Assembly: GCA_023853785.1 (NCBI GenBank)
Contig: JAJIRX010000316.1
Span: forward strand, 1 to 31,696
DNA: 31,696 nucleotides
Reading direction: 5' to 3'
Source of the DNA: Psilocybe azurescens
Taxonomy: Eukaryota > Basidiomycota > Agaricomycetes > Agaricales > Agrocybaceae
Both the position numbers and the translations under genes were made by a program. Within the stretch, counting starts at the first letter, position 1, and each line of letters opens with the position of its first letter. The notes under the pieces were generated by a model. The model made no database searches. It was given only the letters and a program-made list of their open reading frames with translations, and was not told the DNA's origin. Shown piece by piece: positions 1-9,292 of this stretch.

Positions 1-1160
1 ATTAAGATGTCGCCCATGTAGATAATCATGAATCCTCCAGAGATTTCGCCGAACAGCAAATCCATCATGGATTGAAAAGTGGTCAAATTACATAATCCGA
101 AGAACATAACCATGGGTTCAAAGAGTCCTTGATTCATTTTGAATGCAGCTTTCCATTGATCTTCCTTCCGAATGCGAACATTGTTGTATCCTTGCCTGAC
201 GTCTAACTTGGTAAAGAATTTCACTCCTTTGAGTTTGTCCAGTAGATCGGGATTCGTTGCAAAGGGTAGGCATTCTTACTGTCCATTCGTTTAGATATTG
301 ATAGTCTTGACAAGGTCACAGTTTTCTCTCTTGGCTGCTAAAGAAAAAGGGCGATGCAATGTCTGATTCTGATTTGACGATATATCCTTTGTCCAGCATT
401 TCTTTAAGAAATTTGTCCTGTTCGATTTGTTCTTCTGGGGTGAGACTGTAGACTTTGCATGGTTTCAGTTTGAATCTGGGCTTCAGTTCAATTTTGTGGT
501 CCCAGGGTCTTGAGATGGGAAATTGATCTGCTGCTTTTTTGTCAGAAAAAGTCTGAGGTAGTCGTGGAGGTCTGGGGGAATAAGTTCTTAGAGGTTTAGC
601 AGGTGTCCTGTTTTTGTGTTCCATTGCCAGAGTTTGTGAAGCTGTGGTTTTCGTTGATCCATGCCTGGTCCATTTCTTCGGAGTCTTTTGCTTCAATAAA
701 ATCTATTACCAAAGCGTTGAAATCCTTGAGTGGGGTGTCCGTGGTGTCCATGATCTGTTCTGTTTCTTCCAGTTCTTCTTCCATAGTGGTAGTGCGGATG
801 GATTTGGAAACTCTCCATTTAACCTTTCCAGTTTCCCAATCGATGTTGGGGTTTCGTTTTTGAAGCCAAGGTAGTCCTAAAATAATCTTTTGTCATCCTA
901 GTCCGGAGACAAATAGAGTTTCCTTGTTCGTTCTGTTCCCGATGGTAAGATTGAGTTCCACAAAGGTAGAGATCGTTCCTTTCTTGTTGAGAGTTCCATC
1001 CACGTTGTATACCATGAGGTTTTTCTTCAAAGTTTTTGTTCGAGTCTTAGTTTCCTAGCATAGTTTTGGTATATGAATTTTCCACCAGCTCCAGAGTCAA
1101 TTAGACCTGAGCTTTCAACGATTTGTGGCCTTCCATTTTTATGGCAGAGAAAGAAATCGG
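1..1160 (-). pseudogene. Element A: Ty3/gypsy pol fragment (protease to RT), decayed
   Basis: This is the pol start of a Ty3/gypsy retrotransposon read on the minus strand, and it runs off the left edge. An aspartic protease site, LIDSGAGG, is at 1081-1104. A spacer rich in Glu and Asp (about 596-784) follows. The RT N-terminal region (316-696) contains PWDHKIELK, LTPEEQIEQDKFLKEML and ASPFFF. The RT active-site box at 9-20 reads YMGD where the family has Y-x-D-D, so the first catalytic Asp is Gly. Several frame changes separate the blocks: the protease motif is off frame from the upstream linker, and the RT palm needs a shift near 300. The reading direction continues from the gag at 1423-2160. 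The element is dead as it stands. The family assignment is secure; the exact domain edges are approximate. Confidence 0.85.
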
Positions 1161-1417
1161 TAAATGCATAGATTTATTCTCGAGTGTAGCCATAAATACA
1201 GAATAGATGCCTAATTGTGGAGAGACTGACATCGATTCAGTTCTCCGTTTTAAAATCCTCAGTGTTGTTGTCCTCCTCCTGGTCTCCCATTGCCAAGCTT
1301 GCCAGTTCCTCTCTCCTCCATGTTCAACTCCCGGATATGGGCATGAAGGTCCTTCACTGTCCATTTCTTCTTCGGTTGTTCCTTTGGTATGAAAGGATTA
1401 TTCTTCTTCTTCTGAGG

Positions 1418-2160
1418 GCAATCTACAGCGAGATGTCCTGTTTGTTTGCATCTAAAACAAGCCCCTTTTTCATAAGGCTTGTTCGTTCTTCGGTAGTCAT
1501 GACGTCAACATCTATTGCAAAGAGGTCCTTTCTTGGTGCAGATTTGGGAATGAATCGCACATTCGAATAAAATAGGCCTTTTATTGCCATAGCGAAGTCG
1601 ATAGCTCCTATCGAAAGACATGGCTTTGTCGTACCACTCTTCCCGATTTTGGTGGGCCTCTTCTTGGACTGGATGATCTTCTGCACTAGCACTGGGTTCA
1701 ACGCTTTCTTGAACACTTTGATCAGGAGTTTGTTTGCAGTGTCAGAGTTGTTAGACATCCCTGCTTCTCCAACCAGTAGTTTGAACTTGGTCACTAGTTG
1801 TTCGGCGGTCAGGTTCTTTTGTCGAAGCATATTTAATTTATCCAATGCATCAATGTCTTCTTCTTCTGGCTTGAATGCCTTCTGGAATTCGTTGATGAAT
1901 TCCTTGTATGTCAGTAAGTCAATGTCCCCCATGTCGAGGTTTAGTTTGTTCTGGACGAATTGTTGTTTCCAAACGACCGTGTTCCCTTCTTGCATGTAAG
2001 AGAGAATGAATGCAATCTGTTTCGGTTCAGTATTGTAGATGTCCTTGTTGATCCCCATATAGAGGATACATTCTTGAAGGAATTTATTGCTCTTAAACCG
2101 TTCGCCGTTGAAGGGCTTTAGGTTTGCTGAGAGAGAGTTCCCTTGTCTTTGGGGTGTCAA
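1418..2160 (-). pseudogene. Element A: gag (capsid plus zinc knuckle), frameshifted
   Basis: Gag of the same minus-strand Ty3/gypsy element. The 245-codon reading frame starts at 2160 and carries a capsid-like region (FNGERFKSNKFLQECILYMG, then blocks such as TYKEFINEFQKAFKP). A CCHC zinc knuckle with the pattern CFRCKQTGHLAVDC is encoded at 1418-1459, but one base out of frame. A single-base loss just before it, in the run near 1460-1466, changes the frame. The equivalent protein in element B (11,662-11,703) is in frame there. Gag lies between the 5' LTR (2418-2837) and the protease, as expected for this order. The start at 2160 is about 250 nt inside the LTR/PBS boundary. The call as Ty3/gypsy gag rests on the knuckle, the position and the resemblance to the second gag in the window. 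Confidence 0.85.
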
Positions 2161-2405
2161 TCGTCATTTGTTGGTCAACCATTTGTGGTTCGTTCGGTTC
2201 AGAGTTTTCAGAGGCGTTGGCTAAGTATTCTTCTCCTGACAATAGTCCTGGAGTTCAGGTAGTGGGTTGAACGTCTGATGTAGGTGTTCGTTCACCACTG
2301 TTGTTGGTGTCGTAGTTTGCGGAGAAGGTTCAGCGTCGAGATGTTGTGGTGTCTGGTTCAAGCTCCCAATACTGCTTGTGGATGAAGCAGTATGGTAGAG
2401 TGAGA

Positions 2406-2417
2406 AGCTAGTTCTTT
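2406..2417 (-). other. Element A: self-priming primer-binding site
   Basis: The bases next to the inner LTR edge read AAAGAACTAGCT on the minus strand. They do not resemble a tRNA 3' end. They are complementary over 11 nt (AGCTAGTTCTT) to a stretch inside the LTR (2525-2535), about 26-30 nt downstream of a TATA-like TATAAATA (2561-2568, read on the minus strand as TATTTATA). That is where the element RNA should begin. This is the layout known for Tf1/sushi elements, whose RNA 5' end primes its own reverse transcription. Confidence 0.75.
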
Positions 2418-2837
2418 TGTTACGATCTCAAGTTAGAATCATGCAGTGTGCGTAATCTAACCACCAATTGTTTACAAGAACAAGTTCAAGTTCAAGTTGA
2501 GCAGGTTAAGCAGGTTGGATTCTCAAGAACTAGCTAAAGAATACAGTAGATCCTTCCTGGTATAAATACTATGAACCGTACAGCAAGTTGAAATGAGTTT
2601 TAATGTTCATCAGCAGATGTATATAAGAATAGAGGAAACAGATCAAACGTTCATCAAAAGATGTATCATAAAAGATGGAAGTGAAAGTCCATCAGAGATA
2701 TGATGGAGTTTTGTAGATATGATGGAGTGTAAAGTTCATCAGAACATACGATGATATATCATTGATGTGAAGGATAACAAAAGAAAAAAAAGGAAAAGAA
2801 AAGAAAGAAAAGGAAAAGACAAAGACTTGTCATAACA
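2418..2837 (-). repeat. LTR of element A (5' LTR), 420 bp
   Basis: On the minus strand the LTR starts TGTTATGACAAGTC at 2837 and ends GTAACA at 2418, giving TG...CA ends. It contains a purine-rich tract (2775-2820), repeated TTCATCAG-like motifs in U3, a TATA-like box and the self-priming stretch at 2525-2535. It is roughly 97 percent identical by eye to the inverted copy at 10,956-11,369; differences seen include small indels in U3. It is followed on the plus strand by GAATG at 2838. Confidence 0.93.
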
Positions 2838-2842
2838 GAATG
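2838..2842. repeat. Target-site duplication of element A, left copy (GAATG)
   Basis: GAATG directly abuts the outer edge of the LTR at 2418-2837. Its reverse complement, CATTC, abuts the outer edge of the partner LTR at 11,370-11,374. Beyond both copies lies element B coding sequence (protease to the right of this copy, gag to the right of the other), which shows that the target was B. Confidence 0.8.
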
Positions 2843-3350
2843 GCTCACAAATCGTTGAAACCTCTGTGCTCTTAGATTCAGGAGCAGGAGGGAAATTCAT
2901 TGACCAGAACTATGCACAAAAACTTCGGACTCAGAACCCAACCCTTGGAAAAACCAATCTGAGTTTATAATGTGGACGGAACCCCAAACAAAAGGAACCA
3001 TCTCATCGTTTGTAGACCTGGACCTAAAGGTTGGAAATTGGAACCATTGGGAACAACTACTGGTCTCTGGACTAGGAAAACAGAAAATCATTCTAGGCTT
3101 CTCTTGGCTACAGGAAAAGAATCCAGGAATCAACTGGCAGAATGGGCAAATAACTTGGAAACCATGTCAAGGACCTACGATAAATCAAACTACCATTGAA
3201 GAGGAAATGGACAAACAAACACCAACAATCGAGACTACCCACCCACTGGAGGAATTCACATTGCTAATCATCCAATATATTGGGGAAGTGAACAAAGACA
3301 AAATAAAGAAACTTGGCTTAACACCAAAATCGCTACCTCACAAACGCTAG
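2843..3350 (+). pseudogene. Element B: retropepsin-like protease and linker, decayed
   Basis: Protease part of a Ty3/gypsy pol on the plus strand. The active-site motif LLDSGAGGKF is at 2869-2898. A C-terminal block with IILGFSWLQEKNPGINW, typical of the end of this protease, lies near 3090-3140. A linker with EEEMDKQTPTIETTHPLEEF follows. The frame changes near 2965, where a TAA interrupts the first reading frame. No gag lies directly upstream: the sequence is cut at 2838 by the LTR of element A. The missing upstream part is found inverted at 11,375-12,472, and its last codons continue in frame into this segment. Confidence 0.85.
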
Positions 3351-3419
3351 CCCAACAATATGAACCAGAAAAACCAACAAAACCTCTCCAATAAATCATT
3401 CCCCAGAATATCAATCATA

Positions 3420-4723
3420 TATGGACCTTTTCCGACAAACAAGCAGCAGACCGATTCCCAGAACCAAGACCATGGGACCATAAAATCGAGTTAAAGAAGG
3501 ATTCATACCAAAGAAATTCAAGGCATATAATATCACACCGGCAGAACAAACAGAACTGGACAACTGGACCAAGGAACAATTGGACAAAGGATACATTTGA
3601 CCCTCGGAATCACCTATGGCATCCCCTTTCTTCGTGTCGAAGAAAGATGGGAAGCTTAGATCTTGTCAAGACTACAGGTATCTGAACAACTGGATGATCA
3701 AGAATGCTTATCCATTACCACGGATTACAGAGCTTATGGACAAATTGAAAGGCGCAAAATTCTTCACTAAATTAGACATCTGATGGGGCTACAACAACAT
3801 CAGGATAAAAGATGGTGATCAATGGAAAGCAGCTTTCAAAACCAACTGAGGACTTTTTGAACCAACTGTAATGTTCTTTGCCATGTGTAATTCCCTGGCA
3901 ACCTTCCAATCCATGATGGACTGAATCTTCGAAGATATGATATCACAATGCTTTGTAATCATCTATATGGACAACATTCTAATCTTTGCAAAAGATCGAG
4001 AGGAACTGGAAAAATACACCAAAATGGTTCTACAACTACTCCGAGAAAATGATCTCTATCTCAAGCCGGAAAAATGCTCATTTGCTCAGGAGAAAGTGGA
4101 ATATCTTGGAATGATTGTTGAAGCAGGGAAAATCTCCATGGACCCAACGAAACTCAACGGAATTCAAGACTGGCCAGCACCTACTACTCTCAAACAAGTC
4201 CAATCATTTCTAGGCTTTGGAAACTTTTACCAAAAATTCATCTGGAAGTTCTCTGAGGTAGCTCAACCTTTGAATGAACTCCTGAAGAAAGACAAAGGAT
4301 TTCTATGGAACGACACAACTCAAGCTGCCTTTGACAAACTACAGAAACAATTCACGGAAGAACCAGTACTCTTGATGCCCGACCCCGCTAAACCATTTCA
4401 AATTGAATCTGACACTTCAAAATATGCCTCTGGAGCAGTCCTTACCCAACTAGACAGAAATGGCAAAAGGCACCCATGCACATTTATATCAAGGACATTT
4501 TCCCCAACTGAAAGAAATTATGAAATCTATGACAGGGAATTATTGGGAATAATCTGAGCATTACAAGAATGGAGACACTACATCCAGGGATCAGAACACA
4601 TGGCTACAGTATATTCAGATCACAAGAATTTGACATATTTCAGATCAGCCCAAAATCTGAACCAACAACAGGCGTGCTGGTCTCTGTATGTCTCAGAATT
4701 CAATCTGAAATTGGTACATTTAC
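3420..4723 (+). pseudogene. Element B: reverse transcriptase and RNase H, decayed
   Basis: Ty3/gypsy RT. After PWDHKIELK (about 3470) come [58 protein letters not shown] and the catalytic box YMDN (3964-3975; the second Asp of Y-M-D-D is Asn). A 206-codon open stretch at 3937-4557 covers the thumb/connection and the start of RNase H (IESDTSKYASGAVLTQ, RNYEIYDRELLGII). TGA codons stand where the family has Arg at 3598-3600, 3781-3783, 3847-3849 and 4555-4557, with another at 3922-3924. This fits CGA-to-TGA change. The RNase H/tether region ends at LVHL where a hAT-like element inserts at 4724 and resumes at 6618. Confidence 0.88.
4716..4723. repeat. 8-bp target-site duplication of hAT-like element, left copy
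   Basis: ACATTTAC here is repeated at 6610-6617. Removing the element and one copy restores the pol reading LVHLPGNK, the usual tether between RNase H and integrase in these elements. Confidence 0.85.
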
Positions 4724-6609
4724 GAGGTCTTTACCCTCACCCAGGTATTCCATGTGGAGTCCACCAACTCCAGCATGGAGTTGGTGGAGTCCACATGGAG
4801 TTTGGTGACTCTTTTTTGGCAGGTGTACCAGCCATTTAGAGGTGGAGGCTCCACCTGGAGTCCAGCTGGAATCCACTCATCCTCCATGTGGGCCAATGTG
4901 GAGGATATGGAACTCCATGTGGACTCCATGTGGAACTTCATCTGGAGTTCCACATCCTCCATATGGATTTCATGTGGATTTGAGTCATAAATCATGTATA
5001 TCAGCATGAATACACAATTCTAGGGCCAAATTCAAATGGACTCCAGGTGGAGGAAGGTCCCCAGATTTTATTTATATTTTATTATATTTTATTATAGTGT
5101 AAAAAAAAATGCACCGCCTGGAATTGAATTCGGGCATCCAAGATCACCAAATACAAGCAATAAACCAACTAGGCCATAAAGGCTTTGTTGTCTAACAAAA
5201 ATTGATGCTCTAGATATTGATTCAGATCATTTCTTGGCAATTTTGGCAAGCATTAAACAATGTCACATGTGTGACTCATCATTGCCATGTCGGTCCGTTG
5301 GTTACTCTGACCACCCCACCTTGCCTTCCGACCACCACCACCACCACCCCGCTGCCGGCTGTCAGCGCTTGCCACCACCTCGCTGTTGTCAGTCGGAGCC
5401 AGGCATCTGCCAACCCGACCCAACATGCATCGCGTCACCACCAACCAAGGCCATGCACGACGATAACGCGTCCGTGTACGATGGCGACGACACCATACAC
5501 GTGTACGCTGGTATGACAACAACAACACCGGACCGATGGGGAACGAGGGGGTGGGGATTGAGGTATGATGTAAAAGCGAGGGTGGGTGGGGCATGAGGCG
5601 AACGAGGGGAGGCGACAGCGAACAAGGCTGCAACACCACGTAAGTCGTGAATCCCACATACCACCACCACTAACCGCCCCCCCCCTCCTTTTGATATAGG
5701 CCGATGACAACGCCGCATATGTACAGCATGTACCAACGCGTACCAACAACAACAACAACAACACGCACAGCACGTACTGAGACACGTACCAACAACAACA
5801 ACAACACGCACGGCACGTACCGTGACACGTATGATGCGAACGGCTGCATGCATGACGGTGACAACCTAATGATGACACATACGACAACCACAATGGATGG
5901 GGCCACGTACAACAACCACAACGCATGCGACGGACGCAGCGGCCACAAAGACGAGGACAACAACACATATGGCGGACATGTACCATGGCCACAACAACGA
6001 TGGCGTACAACTCGACCGACACGCCGGCAGGGGCTACGACCGATATGATCACCCTCCCGCCCCCTTTTTGATTTTTACTTCTTTTTCACTTTTTTTTTGT
6101 TTTTTTTTCTCTTTTGTTTTACATTTATATGTTTGTTCATTCATTTAATCCAAGTAAATATGCTCCTGCCCAGCTTTTTTGTCTGTTATGTTTTTGTTTT
6201 GTTTTTGTTTCAATGATAGATCTCACAACTAAATAATAATGTAGTACATAGCTATTAATATATTATATTATGCTCATGAATTTACACTAAGATTAAAAGA
6301 CTAATATATTCCAGTTGAAATCCAACTGGATTCCATTTCATTTTATGTGAAGTTAAAGTTGAAACTCCAACTGGAGTCCATCTGGAGTCCAGGTGGATTC
6401 TAATTGAACTCCACCTGGACTACAGTTGGACTCAAGTGGAATTATTTGGAGTCTACCTGGAGTCCACCTGGAGTCCACCTGAACACCACCTATCAAAGTT
6501 AATTTTTTGAACATTTACATATGTTCCAGGTGGAGTCCATGTGGAGTCCACCACTTTATATGGAGCTGGTGGACTCCATATGGAATACCTGGGTGGAGGT
6601 AAAGTACAC
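4724..6609. mobile_element. hAT-like non-autonomous DNA transposon, 1,886 bp
   Basis: The element is bounded by imperfect terminal inverted repeats of about 45 bp that share CTTTACC and CACCCAGGTATTCCAT, and it is flanked by an 8-bp duplication, the size usual for hAT. Subterminal zones (about 4745-4990 and 6305-6600) are packed with GGAGTCCA/TGGACTCC palindromic motifs. The core contains a tRNA-like stretch, an ACG- and AAC-rich low-complexity block (5320-6040) and an AT-rich tail (6060-6300). Open frames in the core are runs of Thr/Asn or Cys/Val with no transposase motif, so I read it as a non-coding element moved in trans. It sits inside the RNase H/tether of the retroelement and so is younger than it. 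The superfamily call rests on duplication length and inverted repeats only. Confidence 0.8.
5111..5183 (-). ncRNA. tRNA-like, possibly pol III-derived sequence
   Basis: On the minus strand the sequence begins GCCTTTATGGCCTAGTTGG. That includes TGGCCTAGTTGG, a full match to the pol III A-box consensus TRGYNNAGTNGG. About 30 nt later comes GAATTCAATTCC, a degraded B-box. A run of nine T follows at 5109-5101, which would end pol III transcription. The acceptor and T stems do not pair well, so it is a relic or a SINE head, not a working tRNA gene. It lies inside the hAT-like element. Confidence 0.45.
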
Positions 6610-6617
6610 ACATTTAC
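6610..6617. repeat. 8-bp target-site duplication of hAT-like element, right copy
   Basis: ACATTTAC, identical to 4716-4723. Retroelement pol resumes directly with CCGGAAAC (Pro-Gly-Asn). Confidence 0.85.
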
Positions 6618-8230
6618 CCGGAAACAAAATGATTCAATCCAATACCCTTTCAAGACACCCCAATTTTACCCCAGAAGAAGACCACGACAACGAAAACATC
6701 ACCTTACTCCCAGAAAAACTTTTCATCAACTTAATCGACACCGAGTTACAGGAAAGGATTGCTAATGCAAACGAACTGGACCACAGTGCAGCAGAAGCAA
6801 TAAAAACCCTATTAGAAGGAGGACCGCCAAATGCACGACACAACCTCAAAAAATGGAAAACAGAGAATGTGAATGGCAAAACTATCTTATACTATCATGG
6901 ACGAGCCTACATTCCAAAAGATCAAACCCTATAAAAGGACATAGTCAAATCATATCACGACCCTATCTCAGCTGGACACCCCAGAGAATTAGAAACATTC
7001 AATTCAGTAAAACAACACTATTGGTGGCAAGGTTTACAATCATTTGTCAAACAATACGGTAAAAGGATGTGCCACCTGCCAACATTTCAAAATAAATTGA
7101 CATCCCTCTAATCCATCATTCATACTGATACCTGGACCAAAGTCAACCTGACCCTTTGCAGACAGCACCATGTATTTCCTTACAGACCTTCCACCAATCA
7201 TGGACAAACAAAGAGAAGTTGAATTTGATGTGATTCTAAGCATCACCGATCACGGGAACACAAAAGGACTCATCCTTATTCCATGCCGAATGAAAGGACT
7301 GGATGCCAAAAGACTGGCAAACTCTTAATGGACAATCTCTACAAAAGGTTTCGCCTACCTGACAACCTCACATCAGATCGAGACCCCAGATTTGCTGCTG
7401 AATTGTTCAAAGAATTGATGAAACTCCTCGGAGTAAAATCAAAATTTTCAACTGCTTATCACCCTCAAATGGACAGAACAACGGAATGATACAACCAAGA
7501 AATTGAAGCCTATCCATCCATATACTGCTCATCTCACCCAGAAGACTGGCACGAATGACTTGGGACCCTCGAATCCACTCACAATAACCAAAGACATGCA
7601 GACAGACAGAGAACACCATTCGAATTGATCTTTGGATATTCCCCTATTGCAATTCCTACTGCATTTGAACACACCAAATTCCCTTCAGTAGACAAAAGAC
7701 TGAAATATCTTCAAAGGGATCAAGAGGAAGCCCTAGCAGCCCACGAACTAGCCCGGACAAGGATGGCTAAAAGAAAGAACTCAAAATTCACACTGTTCAC
7801 CCAAGGACAAAGGTTTGGCTAGAAGCAACAAATTTACAGATGAATTATCACAAGAAGATGGCACCAAAACGAGAAGGACCCTTCAAGATAAAAGAAGTCC
7901 TAGGACCCCTAACTTATTGGCTGGAACTCCCCAAAGGATGGCTCATTCACGATGTATTCCATGCAACACTTCTTAATCTATATCACAAAACTGAAACACA
8001 TGGACCTAATTTCATTCGACCACCACCAGAGATATTAAACAAAGAAGAACATTGGGAAATAGAGACGATTCTCAAACATCAAAAAGAGGAAGAGGATACC
8101 AATACTACATCAAATGGAAAGACTATCCGATCACTGAAGCAACGTGGGAACTGGCTTTGGTCTTTGAAGAAACCGGTAATGAAATTTTACAGGCTTACTG
8201 AACACATCACAAGCTGTAAAAGACCACCAT
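6618..8230 (+). pseudogene. Chromovirus integrase with C-terminal chromodomain, decayed
   Basis: Integrase half of the Ty3/gypsy pol. After the RNase H tether (IQSNTLSRHPNF) there is an HHCC-type zinc region, with YHD and GHP near 6950-6980 and CATC at 7068-7079. Parts of the DDE core follow: SITDHG with Asp at 7248-7250, TSDRDPRF near 7370-7395, and STAYHPQMD with the Glu codon near 7484. A TGA replaces the expected Arg at 7487-7489. The C-terminal part has PFELIFGYSP, then GPFKIKEVLGPLTYWLELP, then a chromodomain at about 8044-8206 (EEHWEIETIL, then in the next frame YYIKWKDYPITEATWEL). At least four frame changes and several stops are present. Because it runs on without a break into the 3' LTR of family A, some or all of it may belong to A, not B (see findings). 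Confidence 0.87.
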
Positions 8231-8593
8231 CTTCCCTCACTCAATAATCAATCAACATGCCCTCTCTTTTCTCAATCAAATGCATCAAGTCCACTCTCTT
8301 TCCCCAACATACCCATGAACCCATTTTCCTCATGACAAAAATACCAAAATCCCAAGAAGATCAACAATGAATGCTTGAAGAACTCAAAGTAGTGTTCATA
8401 ATGTCCCAAGATGCGGAGAAGTAAGCATGCAATGAACTCAAGGCAAGATGCGCGACAATGGTGCATGACCAGAATCTGGAGTATCAACTGCAAATTTCTC
8501 GGCTCAAGGAGAAACTTAAACCTGGACTAGCGACAAAGCTATAAGAAAGGTCAAGTCACTACACTTCTAGGCAACAAACATTGACACCCGACA

Positions 8594-9292
8594 ATGTCCC
8601 ATTCCACTGCTTGTGCCTCCTCTGCTCCCCAACCTACCACTACATCGTCTCAACTTTTTAATACTCTTTCTGTCTACAAACTTCTTGAAATCTTGAAAAA
8701 TGCTGAAAACCGATACGATGTCGAAGCCCTTTGCCCCCCTTTTGTCAAATGAGAGCTTGAATTATTCAACTATTTAGCTGGCGAAATACGAATCATCAAG
8801 GTGGACATTGCTGTCAAACACGCAAGAGTCCGAGTCCATCACAAGGCTGCCAGCGACACCCTCAAATGCCTTCAACAAAAGGATTTGAGCAAGCCATCAA
8901 ACACGCACTCATTAAACATTGTATGGTAAAGAAACCCCAATTTGTCCTCCCTCCTCTTATCATCCCAGACATAACCGACTTCAAAGATGCAGACGCTCCC
9001 GCAGAACAACTCACCAACATCGATCCACCCCAACCTTCAATTAACATCAACGATCAGACTGGCACACCTTCTCATTGCCCAACTCACTCCAGACAGTCAA
9101 GTGCTGGGAATCAACATTGATCAGATGTTACATGCTTCACATGTAGAAAGCTGGGACATATGTGACAACAATGCCCCAAGTTCACCTGCAACTATTGCCA
9201 CCAACGAGGACCAGGACATACGGCAAGACACTGTCCTTTCAAGTGTGACGACATTGCTCGCTGTCATACACCAATTTTGATTGGATATGAGA
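8594..9292 (+). pseudogene. Post-integrase ORF with two CCHC zinc knuckles, decayed
   Basis: Downstream of the chromodomain, a further coding-like region starts MSHSTACASSAPQPTTTSSQ at 8594. It continues through NTLSVYKLLEILKNAENRYD and KVDIAVKHARVRVHHKAASD, and after a one-base slip near 8880 through EQAIKHALIKHCMVKKPQFV and PAEQLTNIDPPQPSININDQ. Two zinc knuckles follow. The first is at 9133-9174 (C-F-T-C...G-H....C, with a TGA at 9163-9165). The second is at 9187-9234 (C-N-Y-C...G-H....C). It ends at a stop soon after PILIGYEIYL. The protein resembles a nucleic-acid-binding gag C-terminus, but its place after integrase is not standard for Ty3/gypsy. A short coiled-coil-like stretch at 8430-8510 (NQNLEYQLQISRLKEKL-like) precedes it. 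I do not recognise the family beyond the knuckles. Confidence 0.6.

Noticed and set aside
5234..6052. Several overlapping frames of 100-200 codons on both strands within the hAT-like element
   Set aside because: They are Thr/Asn/His or Cys/Val/Leu runs produced by ACG- and AAC-rich repeats, lack domain motifs, and overlap each other on both strands.
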